From IMG/VR virus record IMGVR_UViG_3300044800_000009, positions 1 to 20,009 of that record: a DNA stretch of 20,009 nt. One strand, given 5' to 3'. Both the position numbers and the translations under genes were made by a program. Shown here piece by piece: positions 1 through 7,207 of the stretch. This DNA comes from a virus. Below the pieces are notes generated by a model. That model worked only from the letters and a program-made list of their open reading frames with translations, was not told the origin of the DNA and did not search any database. The number at the start of each line of letters is the position of its first letter. Positions within the stretch are counted from its first letter, which is position 1.

Positions 1-264
1 CGCCGTGATCGCATTTGAGTCTCCGACGCTATTCCCTACATAAAAATCATAGGCCGATCCGTCTCTTAAACCGCTGACTAAACTAGTACCCTGATTCCCA
101 TAAAAAACCGCCCAAAGTATCCACGCTCCCGCATATTGGAGTCTATAATAAACGTTGGCCTTGATGACGTTTCCGGGGTCCCCCGATTGATAGCCAGGGG
201 TCCATTGAACAAGGATTGAACTGAATCCCTGCGGAAATGCCCGGCAGTTACTTGGCTCGATCAT
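1..264 (-). CDS. Tail-tip / receptor-binding protein, N-terminal part (cut by window edge)
   Basis: This gene starts with the ATG at 264 and runs off the left edge, leaving 88 visible codons without a stop. Its start overlaps the stop of the upstream gene as TAATG, which fixes the start and implies translational coupling. The visible protein looks like one fibronectin type III-like beta-sandwich: an early V-Q-W-T-P segment, a middle strand with V-Y-Y-R, then G-L-R-D-G-S-A-Y-D-F-Y-V, the usual turn and F-strand pattern of FnIII domains. Such domains are common in siphovirus tail-tip, central fibre and receptor-binding proteins. Its place immediately after the tape measure and a distal-tail-like gene supports a tail-tip role. 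The remainder of the protein is unseen, so any enzymatic or adhesin domain is unknown. The domain call is by eye. Confidence 0.72.
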   Translation of the reverse strand, partial: MIEPSNCRAFPQGFSSILVQWTPGYQSGDPGNVIKANVYYRLQYAGAWILWAVFYGNQGTSLVSGLRDGSAYDFYVGNSVGDSNAITA

Positions 265-1022
265 TATAGACTCGCCTTGATTTCAACTGCCCAGGTCCAA
301 TAGTTTGGATGAGAATAGGCTACGCGATTTATCGTTATGATCTTCGCCCAAATCGTATTGAAATTGGGTGTCGTGTAGTCAAAGCAGAACTCAATGGCCT
401 GGAATAATCCGGCCGCATAAATGGCATTATTGACATTCGCCCGCGTGGTCTCCGTGAGTCGGATTTGAAAGGCCATGGATTCGCGCCTCAACCGTTCCTG
501 GACAAGATATTCGTTTCCACTATCCGCTGCCCCCAATACCGAGTCATCGCCGAAACCGTCCTCGTATCCTGCGCCCATGATCGGAGAGCCCAAGTCAACG
601 AACTGGCCGACGATGATTGTCCCGATCTGAATATAATTCGAGGGATTGGAAGCGTCCTGAATATAGACGCGGACATATCGTTTCGTCCTGGCCGAGGTCA
701 GAAAGGATCGGATATTCTGACCATTGAAATCAAGGGTATCAGTAACGACGTTGATCGAAAAAGCATCATCATCCGCGCCCTGAATCTCAATCGTCGCCGC
801 TGACGTGAGGTTATGATTTAAGAGGGCTACGTAGTCGTATGCATAAGCCGACCCAAGATCAATGTCAATCGTTGGGGTGAGTGCCGCATCCGCAGACCGC
901 CAAACAAAAGAAGTATCGTCATCCTGCGTCGATTCTGCCGGATACTCGGAATCCTCGCTTGATGCCCCGAGCATCAGCCCTTCGCGCCACAAATTTACGG
1001 GTATGATACGAAGATTCTGCAT
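264..1022 (-). CDS. Distal-tail-like protein with galactose-binding-like domain
   Basis: A 252-residue protein starting at the ATG at 1022, which overlaps the tape measure stop as TAATG. Residues about 45-140 have the layout of a discoidin or galactose-binding-like beta-sandwich: I-D-I-D-L-G-S-A-Y-A-Y-D-Y-V-A-L-L, then a strand with T-I-E-I-Q-G, and a closing K-R-Y-V-R-V-Y-I strand followed by I-Q-I-G-T-I-I-V-G. The C-terminal 80 residues look like a second beta-rich domain. Location directly downstream of the tape measure is where siphoviruses encode the distal tail (Dit) or first baseplate protein, which caps the tail tube and carries fibres. I infer that role from position and fold. Direct similarity to a named Dit family is not evident by eye. 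Confidence 0.75.
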   Translation of the reverse strand: MQNLRIIPVNLWREGLMLGASSEDSEYPAESTQDDDTSFVWRSADAALTPTIDIDLGSAYAYDYVALLNHNLTSAATIEIQGADDDAFSINVVTDTLDFNGQNIRSFLTSARTKRYVRVYIQDASNPSNYIQIGTIIVGQFVDLGSPIMGAGYEDGFGDDSVLGAADSGNEYLVQERLRRESMAFQIRLTETTRANVNNAIYAAGLFQAIEFCFDYTTPNFNTIWAKIITINRVAYSHPNYWTWAVEIKASL

Positions 1023-3373
1023 TATTGCACCACGGCAGACTTCACCCGGAAACCCTTATTATCGAATCCGGTTTGAACAATATCCGTGACGATTTTCTGT
1101 AATTTATTTCCGCCGATATTGATGGTCTGATAGAGGCGGATCGTCTGCGCTCCGCTTTGGCCGCGGCTGATAGCGTCAACCTGGCCTGCATTAAGTACGA
1201 CTTCACCCTGATGGACTACGGCCGCGCCCGTTTCCTGAACCGATCCGCCCGTTGCCAGGGCCGGAAGAGGGGAGGCGGCGATGATAGCGATTTCAGCCGC
1301 GCACAGAGCTGCCGTGATTCCGGCTAAGATTTGCCCGACCAGAGGTCCAGCCGTGAACGCCTTGGTTATAGCCTCGGCCATGTTTATTGTTGCGCTAGTG
1401 ATGGCCGTCACCTTATGGGCGGCAGCTTCATCATGCGCAAGTTTTCGCTTGTCCCTGGCGATTTGGTCATCGATGGCCTTTGTGTCCGCCGCGTACTTCG
1501 TCGCCAAATCTTTTAACTCTTGATCCTTAGTCGCCTGATCTGCTGTTGAGGCATTGATGGCGGCCACTTGGGCCTGATATGTTGAATCAAGAGACGCCTT
1601 TTCCTGCGTTTCTAGGTTATCTATTTCCTGACTTCTGGCCGCGAAGGCCGCGGAGAATACGCCGTCAAAAGCCTGCATACATTGAGCCGCATCTTGTTTG
1701 ATTTTATTGAATGCTTTTTCAAAGGCACCTTCCATTTGCTGAGTTGTGGGGATGTTTTCTTTTTCTCCGCTGGTCAGCGCCCTTATTTTCTTTTCCAGGT
1801 CTTCCATAGCCTTGGCATATTCCAAGGCGGTCATGCGGGCTCTCGCGTCTTCCGTGGACAGGTCCTTTTCCTGTTGGAGCAAATCCTTGAGTTTGGCTTT
1901 TAATTGGACCGTTGTATTGCGGCCAAGGGAATCCAAAACTTTTTCATATTCATAGGCGAATGTTTGTCCGTCCTTGAATTCATCGGCGGCGTCTTTGAGG
2001 ACTCTGTTCATGTCGCGAAAGTTGGGGGGTAATTTCGCCAACGTCCCGTCGAATATTCCGATCTCGTTTTTAAGGACCGTAATTTTATCTTTTAACGCCT
2101 GCGCCTCATCCTTCGGCATGGACGCGCCGAATGTCTTCAAGGCCAAGTCGGCGTCGGCAAGTTGCTTTTTGAAATCGTCAATCGTCTCGATTTTGAATTC
2201 TTTTTTAAGTTCCGCGAGTTTGGTGGACGCCTTACCGGAAGCGTCTCCGATTTCATTGATAGCGGCCGGAACCGGCCGGGCCGTCTTCGCCAAAATTTCA
2301 TGGATGGCAGCCCCATATCCAGCCTGTTCTATATATTTCTTAAGCAGGGCCGTGTTGATTGTATAGGATGCCCCGGACTTATCCAACTCTGCCTTCATTT
2401 CGGCGTAGCTTTTTGTCCCATGCGACATCATTTCGATATCGTCATATTGGGCCTGAGAATATTCTCTGGCCGAATAAGCGAGCGCTCCATATTTTGTTTT
2501 TAGGCCGTCGATCTGCATCGCCGCACCGGCTAGACGGTTCCCGTATTCGACGTTTCGGTCATCGGCCGTCTTTGTTGATTTCGATAATTGATCTTCTGCA
2601 TCGATGAGGCCGAGGATCAACTGCGCCGCGCTCCCGGCGGCCTTAGCTAATGGCGTCAGACCCTCGATGATTAACTTTCCAAGCGATACCCCTGCTTCAT
2701 CGACGGCCTTTTTGTCCTGGATCAACTGTCCGCCGAAGGTCTCGGTTGCGGCCGTAGCCCGGCCGTAGAGCTTGTCTAATTGAGCTAAGAGTGCCGCCTG
2801 TTTTTCCTGCGGCGGTAAGTTCTGATCGACCTTGATTCCGATCCGGGCCAACGCCGTATAGTTCCCCTCCATCGCCTTCGTCACGAGCCGGGTCGCGCTT
2901 TCCAGGTCGATCCCCATGACCGTAGCCAAGCCCATCGCGCCCTTTGTGGCCCGATCAACCCCATTTTGATCTAGGTTCGTCAACTGTAAGAGCAGGGTTT
3001 GGGCGGCCTCAATTTGATCCCGCGTATAAAGCGTCGCGTTTTTCTGCGCCGTGGCGAAATCGTCGTAATGAGACTTATTCCCCTCGACGGTTCGCCCCGT
3101 GATTTCAAGGGCTGAAGTCAAGGCTTTTTCGGAATTCTCCCGATCAATCGCCCCCTGGATTGATCCCTTGATAACATCTATCGCTCCCTGGGCGGCCCTT
3201 TTCGTCAAGTCCCAAGCGGCCGCGCCGAGGGCGACTTGCCCCCAAAGTGATTTGCAAGAAGTTCCGCTATCCTGTGCCGCCCGGTCCATTTCCTTAAGAG
3301 CGGATGCCATATCGCGAGGAGCTTTTTCCGTCCCCCCGGTAGAGGCCTTGATATCAATCGCCACATCCGGCAT
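1022..3373 (-). CDS. Tail length tape measure protein
   Basis: A 783-residue protein and the longest gene in the window. Upstream of its ATG is AAAGGAAT at good spacing. Residues about 115-185 match the conserved phage tape measure core (a Q-T-L-L-L-Q-L helix, then A-x-G-L-A-T-V-M-G-I-D-L-E-S-A-T and A-L-A-R-I-G-I-K-V-D). The middle is long, charged and helical, with coiled-coil-like stretches around 390-560 and 600-660. A hydrophobic Ala/Ile-rich segment at about 675-705 precedes a C-terminal G-E-V-V-L-N-A-G motif typical of tape measures. The protein sets tail length during assembly and leaves through the tail on infection. By the usual 0.15 nm per residue rule the tail would be about 115-120 nm, which is an inference. 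It follows the G/GT chaperone genes, as expected. Confidence 0.95.
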   Translation of the reverse strand: MPDVAIDIKASTGGTEKAPRDMASALKEMDRAAQDSGTSCKSLWGQVALGAAAWDLTKRAAQGAIDVIKGSIQGAIDRENSEKALTSALEITGRTVEGNKSHYDDFATAQKNATLYTRDQIEAAQTLLLQLTNLDQNGVDRATKGAMGLATVMGIDLESATRLVTKAMEGNYTALARIGIKVDQNLPPQEKQAALLAQLDKLYGRATAATETFGGQLIQDKKAVDEAGVSLGKLIIEGLTPLAKAAGSAAQLILGLIDAEDQLSKSTKTADDRNVEYGNRLAGAAMQIDGLKTKYGALAYSAREYSQAQYDDIEMMSHGTKSYAEMKAELDKSGASYTINTALLKKYIEQAGYGAAIHEILAKTARPVPAAINEIGDASGKASTKLAELKKEFKIETIDDFKKQLADADLALKTFGASMPKDEAQALKDKITVLKNEIGIFDGTLAKLPPNFRDMNRVLKDAADEFKDGQTFAYEYEKVLDSLGRNTTVQLKAKLKDLLQQEKDLSTEDARARMTALEYAKAMEDLEKKIRALTSGEKENIPTTQQMEGAFEKAFNKIKQDAAQCMQAFDGVFSAAFAARSQEIDNLETQEKASLDSTYQAQVAAINASTADQATKDQELKDLATKYAADTKAIDDQIARDKRKLAHDEAAAHKVTAITSATINMAEAITKAFTAGPLVGQILAGITAALCAAEIAIIAASPLPALATGGSVQETGAAVVHQGEVVLNAGQVDAISRGQSGAQTIRLYQTINIGGNKLQKIVTDIVQTGFDNKGFRVKSAVVQ

Positions 3374-3377
3374 TTGC

Positions 3378-4054
3378 TTATTCCTTTACCGCCACTTCCG
3401 CGTCGATCCGCTTAAACATCTCCAGGATCAACCCAACCTTGCGGAGAAAGACGTTTAATCCCGCGCCACGGAGTCCGATCTTTTCAATAAGCCAGGGAAT
3501 CATCCCCGCCTGATCATCACCATTCATAAGCATCGGATTCAATCTCACGTTCTCTACCGTCCAAGCCCAGGCCAAGGCATCCTCTGCGTTCATCGTCGGC
3601 GGATTCTGGCAAGCCGCCTTTCCGACGCCGATCGTCGCCCAATCGCAGGCGTTGGCGTAGACCTCATGCCATTCTAGGTAACGCCTCAGCCCAGAGAGAA
3701 AAAATCCAGACTCCCGATGATCTCATAAATCTTGAGCCAGATATCTTTTCGGGGCGGGCCATCCTCGCCAAGCGGAGGCACATCCTGGACGAACTCTTCG
3801 AGCAAGTAGAAATTCAGGTATTGGATCTTCGTCTCGTCATTACAGGGGACGGGATCTTCGCCCTTCGTCAGATTCCAGCCCACGACGAAAGGCGCAAATG
3901 CAACGGCGATGCGGCCCATCTGCGTACCACTGAATTTCTCGGATAAGTCGATCTTCTCCGCCCCACTCGCCGGCCGGAGTTTCAATTTCAATAGTCGGCC
4001 CTTGGTCATCGGAAAATCGAACCAGGCGCCTTGATCGAGTGCGGTTATATCCAT
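3378..4054 (-). CDS. Tail assembly chaperone GT (product of -1 frameshift)
   Basis: This is the predicted long product made when ribosomes slip at 3698-3704. Frame 0 runs from 4054 to 3698 (119 codons). After slipping back one base, reading resumes at 3698 as Leu-Ser-Gly-Leu-Arg-Arg-Tyr and stays open to the TAA at 3380-3378, adding about 106 residues for a total near 225. The stretch between 3698 and 3593 has no stop in this frame, so the separate short ORF starting at 3593 is simply the tail of GT. The T domain is rich in Trp and Ala (A-L-A-W-A-W-T-V-E). In lambda-like phages gpG and gpGT bind the tape measure protein and recruit tail tube subunits. Position between tail tube and tape measure genes fits exactly. 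Confidence 0.82.
3686..4054 (-). CDS. Tail assembly chaperone G
   Basis: A 122-residue protein. I choose the ATG at 4054 because AAAGGAAT lies eight bases upstream; the upstream ATG at 4075 would add seven residues without a better site. It begins M-D-I-T-A-L-D-Q-G-A-W-F-D-F, continues with a beta-rich half (L-L-K-L-K-L-R-P-A-S-G) and a helical half, and ends S-L-D-F-F-S-L-G. Phage tail chaperones of this position are usually 110-160 residues with this two-part organisation. The gene sits between the tail tube and the tape measure, and its last codons contain the slippery heptamer used to make GT. Family assignment is by context plus the frameshift rather than by a diagnostic motif. Confidence 0.85.
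   Translation of the reverse strand: MDITALDQGAWFDFPMTKGRLLKLKLRPASGAEKIDLSEKFSGTQMGRIAVAFAPFVVGWNLTKGEDPVPCNDETKIQYLNFYLLEEFVQDVPPLGEDGPPRKDIWLKIYEIIGSLDFFSLG
3698..3704 (-). promoter_or_regulatory. -1 programmed frameshift site T TTT TTC
   Basis: On the minus strand the end of the G gene reads GAT TTT TTC TCT CTG GGC TGA. The heptamer T TTT TTC is in the X XXY YYZ phase required for tandem -1 slippage, four codons before the stop. The -1 frame is open for 107 codons downstream including its stop and contains the rest of the T domain. This is the same arrangement as the lambda G/GT frameshift, with a different heptamer. I did not identify a clear downstream stimulatory stem. Confidence 0.8.
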
Positions 4055-4084
4055 GCTTGGATTCCTTTCGCCCATCTTGGACGG

Positions 4085-5131
4085 TTACGCGAGATAATCT
4101 GTCGCTTGAAGATTCACAAGGCCCATGCTGGGCCGGACGCCGGCCATGCCCGTGGGGGCCGCCGCCGCTTCCTGCGCCTCAAATGTCAGCGTAGTCGTCA
4201 TGAGTTTGTCCAATGGGACGGCCGGGGGATCGATAAGGATTAGGCGTTGGAACGAGAAAACTGCGGCGTAGTGATAAGTTGTGGCGATGACGCCTCCGGT
4301 AAACGTGATGTCCATTTTCTGCGGGACTTCGGCCTGGAAGATAGACGACAGATAGAGAACATTCGCTGCGCTCGCTCTCGGGAGCTTGATCTTGACCGTG
4401 ATCTTAGAAAATGCGTTTTCCTTCGGCAGGCCGATTCCGATAGTTCCCGCGAACGGCAGAGCGTCCATCGGGCGCTCAAAGTCTAGTTCGATTTCGCTCA
4501 CGTCAAGAGCATCGCTACCGGAAAGGGCCGCCCCGCTGGATAAGTTCATCCGCAAAACGCATTCTGATAGCCTTATCCGATGTCCGGTATCGACATAGGT
4601 CAGGGCCGCCATCTGCGTATCGGTATTGGTGGCGGATGAGTCGATGAGGTTATTGCCGCGGAGACTGACGACCGCGTGCATGAATCCGGCGTTGACCTTG
4701 ATCGAGAGTTTGTGCGGAACGCAGCTCGCCACTTCCCAGATATGGCCCGGTCGCTCGATAGCGAAGGTGAAGAATTTTGCGTATTCATCGGCCCAGGGGA
4801 AGAGATGGGTATACCCGGTCGGGGCCGTCCCCGACGGGGTGCCTGCTGTTCCGAAGAGGGAAGCGATGAGGCTCCCGAGCATTCCAGGATCATAGCGAAG
4901 GGCGAACTCGGGGGCGAAATCAATCGCCTCGACCGGACCGAGTGTCCCCCCCTTAGCCATGATCTGGTCGATTTCATCGTTTTGAATGTACTTCTGTTTC
5001 AGCGAGAGTCCGCCATCCTTGAGGATGAAGACGCCCTTAGCCGCGCCGACAGCGACAGCCGTGCCCCAGGCCGAGCCCGTGGCAACGCCAGCCGCGTAAA
5101 ATCGTTCTGAGGGATAGGTAGCTGTAGCCAT
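4085..5131 (-). CDS. Major tail (tail tube) protein
   Basis: A 348-residue protein. The ATG at 5131 has GGAG eight bases upstream and gives the start M-A-T-A-T-Y-P-S-E-R-F-Y-A; the longer reading from 5200 overlaps the upstream gene and is rejected. The sequence alternates short beta-strands and Gly/Ser/Thr loops, with R-F-Y-A-A-G-V-A-T-G-S-A-W-G-T near the start, which is typical of phage tail tube proteins that begin with an eliciting G-x-x-T-x-x-G-T segment. It lies between the tail terminator region and the G/GT chaperones, the standard siphovirus slot for the tube subunit. It would polymerise as hexameric rings around the tape measure. It is somewhat longer than a minimal tube protein (about 200), so it may carry an extra surface domain. 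Confidence 0.85.
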   Translation of the reverse strand: MATATYPSERFYAAGVATGSAWGTAVAVGAAKGVFILKDGGLSLKQKYIQNDEIDQIMAKGGTLGPVEAIDFAPEFALRYDPGMLGSLIASLFGTAGTPSGTAPTGYTHLFPWADEYAKFFTFAIERPGHIWEVASCVPHKLSIKVNAGFMHAVVSLRGNNLIDSSATNTDTQMAALTYVDTGHRIRLSECVLRMNLSSGAALSGSDALDVSEIELDFERPMDALPFAGTIGIGLPKENAFSKITVKIKLPRASAANVLYLSSIFQAEVPQKMDITFTGGVIATTYHYAAVFSFQRLILIDPPAVPLDKLMTTTLTFEAQEAAAAPTGMAGVRPSMGLVNLQATDYLA

Positions 5132-5136
5132 GTTTT

Positions 5137-5319
5137 TTACTCCGTGGCCTTTTTGGCCTTGGGCGTATCGGCATATTTGGCCGCGCCCGTCTTGACCCAT
5201 TCGGCAACGACTTCCGCGCCGTGGGATTCGACATCATGCTCCGCACCCTGGATCAGGGCCGCCTTCTTTCGGGACACTCCTGATCCTAAGAGCCAAACAA
5301 ACCTTCTTGTTTCGATCAT
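5137..5319 (-). CDS. Small conserved-type protein between tail terminator and tail tube
   Basis: A 60-residue ORF with a good ribosome site (GAGAGGAAAAACC before the ATG at 5319) and a TAA five bases before the tail tube start. It begins M-I-E-T-R-R-F-V-W-L-L-G-S-G-V and ends in a lysine-rich T-P-K-A-K-K-A-T-E. I do not recognise a family. The tight spacing and good start signal support a real gene. Small proteins at this point in siphovirus operons are often of unknown function and may act in tail or neck assembly, but nothing in the residues proves that. Confidence 0.72.
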   Translation of the reverse strand: MIETRRFVWLLGSGVSRKKAALIQGAEHDVESHGAEVVAEWVKTGAAKYADTPKAKKATE

Positions 5320-5333
5320 GGTTTTTCCTCTCT

Positions 5334-5762
5334 TTACGGAGCCACGCTCCGAAGATAATCAATGAAAAATACGAGTTTCATCATCAAATAATCGTCGAAT
5401 TCCTTTGTCAGAGAAGCCTCTCCGTCCATGGTGATGATGGGGTCCGACGGGAGCGCCAGAAGTGCGGCGTTGTTCATGATCCCGGATTCGAGCGTTTCGC
5501 GGGCGTCAATAGCGACATTCCGAGTCGCATGAGGATCGCGGTCTTTTTTGAAAGCCAGCCAAACCATCATTTCATCGACAGCCTCTTTCTTGTGACCGGA
5601 AAAATAGGTCGCTTTATTCTGTTTGATCTCGATGAAATAGGACTTGTCGATGACCGAATCCGGGACGCAGTCGAAATTGAAGACATTATCAGACAGTGTG
5701 TACCCGAGCGCGGTTACGCACGTCTCCACTGCCGCCACGATGGTTCCAATTACTCCGGACAT
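5334..5762 (-). CDS. Probable tail terminator / tail completion protein
   Basis: A 142-residue protein whose ATG at 5762 overlaps the stop of the adaptor gene as TAATG. It opens with a helix (G-V-I-G-T-I-V-A-A-V-E-T-C-V-T-A-L-G), followed by strands with Y-F-I-E-I-K and M-M-V-W-L-A-F-K-K and a C-terminal M-M-K-L-V-F-F-I-D-Y-L segment. The alpha/beta order and length of 130-150 residues match tail terminator proteins such as lambda gpU, which cap the tail tube and join it to the head. It lies directly upstream of the tail tube and downstream of the head adaptor, the usual place. The call rests on position, size and predicted secondary structure, so moderate certainty is appropriate. Confidence 0.68.
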   Translation of the reverse strand: MSGVIGTIVAAVETCVTALGYTLSDNVFNFDCVPDSVIDKSYFIEIKQNKATYFSGHKKEAVDEMMVWLAFKKDRDPHATRNVAIDARETLESGIMNNAALLALPSDPIITMDGEASLTKEFDDYLMMKLVFFIDYLRSVAP

Positions 5763-6463
5763 TATCGCCTCAGCATCGGTTGACCAAAGGCTTCTTGGTC
5801 TTCGTATTTGGCCTCGATCGTCCCGCTTTCGTTCTCATCATATTTCAGGATGATGGCCTCAAGTGCGAGTCCATATTTTTCATAATACTTTTCCTGCTTA
5901 ACCTGAAATATGTCTCCGGTTGCTTTAATCCATGACAGAAAGATAATCTCGAAAGTCTTGAGGATTATTAGTTCCCGGACTTGAGCGCCGTCAATGATGA
6001 GAACGGGCCGTTTGCCCTTATTCTTGATGTCCCGCTTAATGACTCGGAACGCCTCTTGGATTTGAGCGTCGAAATTAGTCTGTGACGACCATTTGCCATC
6101 CGCAAGCCGCGGTTCATAGGCCGTCAAGTCGGCGTCGATGACGTTTAGGCGAAGAGGCTGAATCACTACGTCAAACAAGAATGTCCCTTGATAAGAAACG
6201 GAACTGACGATATAGACAATCTGGATGATACAGTTCTCGGCAAGGGTTCCCGTGTAATCCTCATCCAATGTGTAAGTGATCGTCCCCGTTGAGCTATTCA
6301 CGGTTGAGGCAGCCGCATTGACCCATACCGATCCGTCATTCCCTTGGACTGTAATCGTCGCCGAACTGGGTTTGATCTGGACACCCGCCGCATACACCTT
6401 GATTTCAATGGGATAATCCAATCCCCGGACAGCCTGATCTTCAGTCAGAACTTCAACGTTCAT
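5762..6463 (-). CDS. Head-tail adaptor with beta-sandwich N-terminal domain
   Basis: A 233-residue protein with two unlike halves. Residues 1-105 form alternating strands (Y-P-I-E-I-K-V-Y, A-T-I-T-V-Q-G, T-I-T-Y-T-L-D, I-I-Q-I-V-Y-I-V) resembling an Ig-like or baseplate-type beta-sandwich. Residues about 108-215 are helical: D-L-T-A-Y-E-P-R-L-A-D-G-K-W, then a helix around F-D-A-Q-I-Q-E-A-F-R-V-I-K-R-D-I, another with E-L-I-I-L-K-T-F-E-I-I-F, and K-Y-Y-E-K-Y-G-L-A-L-E-A-I. The helical half is like adaptor proteins of the HK97 gp6 / SPP1 gp15 type that bind the portal ring. The fusion may give the neck an extra surface domain. The ATG at 6463 follows CGGGGATAACCACC. Confidence 0.66.
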   Translation of the reverse strand: MNVEVLTEDQAVRGLDYPIEIKVYAAGVQIKPSSATITVQGNDGSVWVNAAASTVNSSTGTITYTLDEDYTGTLAENCIIQIVYIVSSVSYQGTFLFDVVIQPLRLNVIDADLTAYEPRLADGKWSSQTNFDAQIQEAFRVIKRDIKNKGKRPVLIIDGAQVRELIILKTFEIIFLSWIKATGDIFQVKQEKYYEKYGLALEAIILKYDENESGTIEAKYEDQEAFGQPMLRR

Positions 6464-6468
6464 GGTGG

Positions 6469-6780
6469 TTATCCCCGACCACGCGCCGGACGGCCGGGCC
6501 CACGCTTCTTTCCGGCCTCAGCAATCGTCATGCTCCTGTTCATGTCGGCAATGGCCTGTTCATCGGACTTGTACTCGGCAGAGATAGAGGCGGGAGCCGA
6601 TTGCGCGACTCCCGCCGATTTTCCTTGACCTTGGGTCTCGATGACTTCGCATCCGATTCGGGACACTAAGAAATCCTTGTCGGATTCGTTGGATGTCGAG
6701 CCCTTACCTTTCACGAAGTCCACGCCATGCGCGAACCCCTGATAATCCGAGCTCGGATGTTTGAGAACGAAAATCGGCAT
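6469..6780 (-). CDS. Small head/neck-region protein with AT-hook-like basic tail
   Basis: A 103-residue protein starting at the ATG at 6780, with GGAGAAAACGCC before it, and ending five bases before the adaptor start. The first 55 residues contain short strands (P-I-F-V-L-K, F-L-V-S-R-I-G-C-E-V-I). Residues 56-90 look flexible and Ala/Ser-rich. The last 13 residues, K-K-R-G-P-G-R-P-A-R-G-R-G, contain the G-R-P core of AT-hook DNA-binding motifs surrounded by basic residues. I do not recognise the family. Small proteins between the capsid decoration gene and the adaptor are often head structural or connector proteins, but a DNA- or nucleic-acid-binding role is suggested here by the tail. Confidence 0.72.
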   Translation of the reverse strand: MPIFVLKHPSSDYQGFAHGVDFVKGKGSTSNESDKDFLVSRIGCEVIETQGQGKSAGVAQSAPASISAEYKSDEQAIADMNRSMTIAEAGKKRGPGRPARGRG

Positions 6781-6797
6781 GGCGTTTTCTCCGCGTC

Positions 6798-7196
6798 TTA
6801 GCAGACGTTGCCCAGGTCCAGAATGACCTGGTAAGTCTTGCTCACGGCTCCGGTGCTGCTCTCATGCGTCGACCGCACGCGAACATACAACTTCGTCGCA
6901 TAAATGGGCGTTTCCCAAATGACTTTGCCCGCGTTGGCGGATGCCCCAGCGATGACCGGGGATTCCGCGAGTTGATCGTCCGTAAAGGTTCCGCCGAGAG
7001 TGTCGGACTGCTCGATGAAGAGGAGCAGCGTCCCCGTAGCGAAACCGGCCGTGCAGACGACACTGACCTTGCCGTTGAGGAAAGGTCCAACCGCAAGGGC
7101 GGTTTGGGCGGTGTCTGCGGTCTCCGCGCCCGACGCCTTCAGGTACAGGTTAGAATCGGGCTGAATTTTGCTTTCCTTGAGAGCGATGATGCTCAT
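6798..7196 (-). CDS. Probable capsid decoration (cement) protein
   Basis: A 132-residue protein. The start at 7196 is preceded by GGAGAAAGACT and lies 11 bases after the capsid gene stop; a longer frame reaching 7289 overlaps the capsid gene and is rejected. The pattern is that of a compact beta-sandwich: S-N-L-Y-L-K-A-S-G, then G-K-V-S-V-V-C-T-A-G, G-T-L-L-L-F-I-E-Q-S-D, and a closing K-L-Y-V-R-V-R-S. This strand order (E-x-S-D in the centre, Y-V-R-V near the end) resembles cement proteins of the Bordetella phage BPP-1 Bbp16 group. Such proteins stabilise the expanded capsid. Immediate downstream placement after the capsid gene supports this. The family link is from memory of the pattern and not from a search. 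Confidence 0.68.
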   Translation of the reverse strand: MSIIALKESKIQPDSNLYLKASGAETADTAQTALAVGPFLNGKVSVVCTAGFATGTLLLFIEQSDTLGGTFTDDQLAESPVIAGASANAGKVIWETPIYATKLYVRVRSTHESSTGAVSKTYQVILDLGNVC

Positions 7197-7207
7197 AGTC
7201 TTTCTCC

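Noticed and set aside
3378-3593. Independent small gene before the tape measure
   Set aside because: The reading frame continues upstream without a stop to the slippery site at 3698, so it is the T-domain extension of the tail chaperone.
4600-4977. Minus-strand 125-codon ORF inside the tail tube gene
   Set aside because: Alternative frame of the tube gene, rich in Arg, Ser and Pro, without a start signal.
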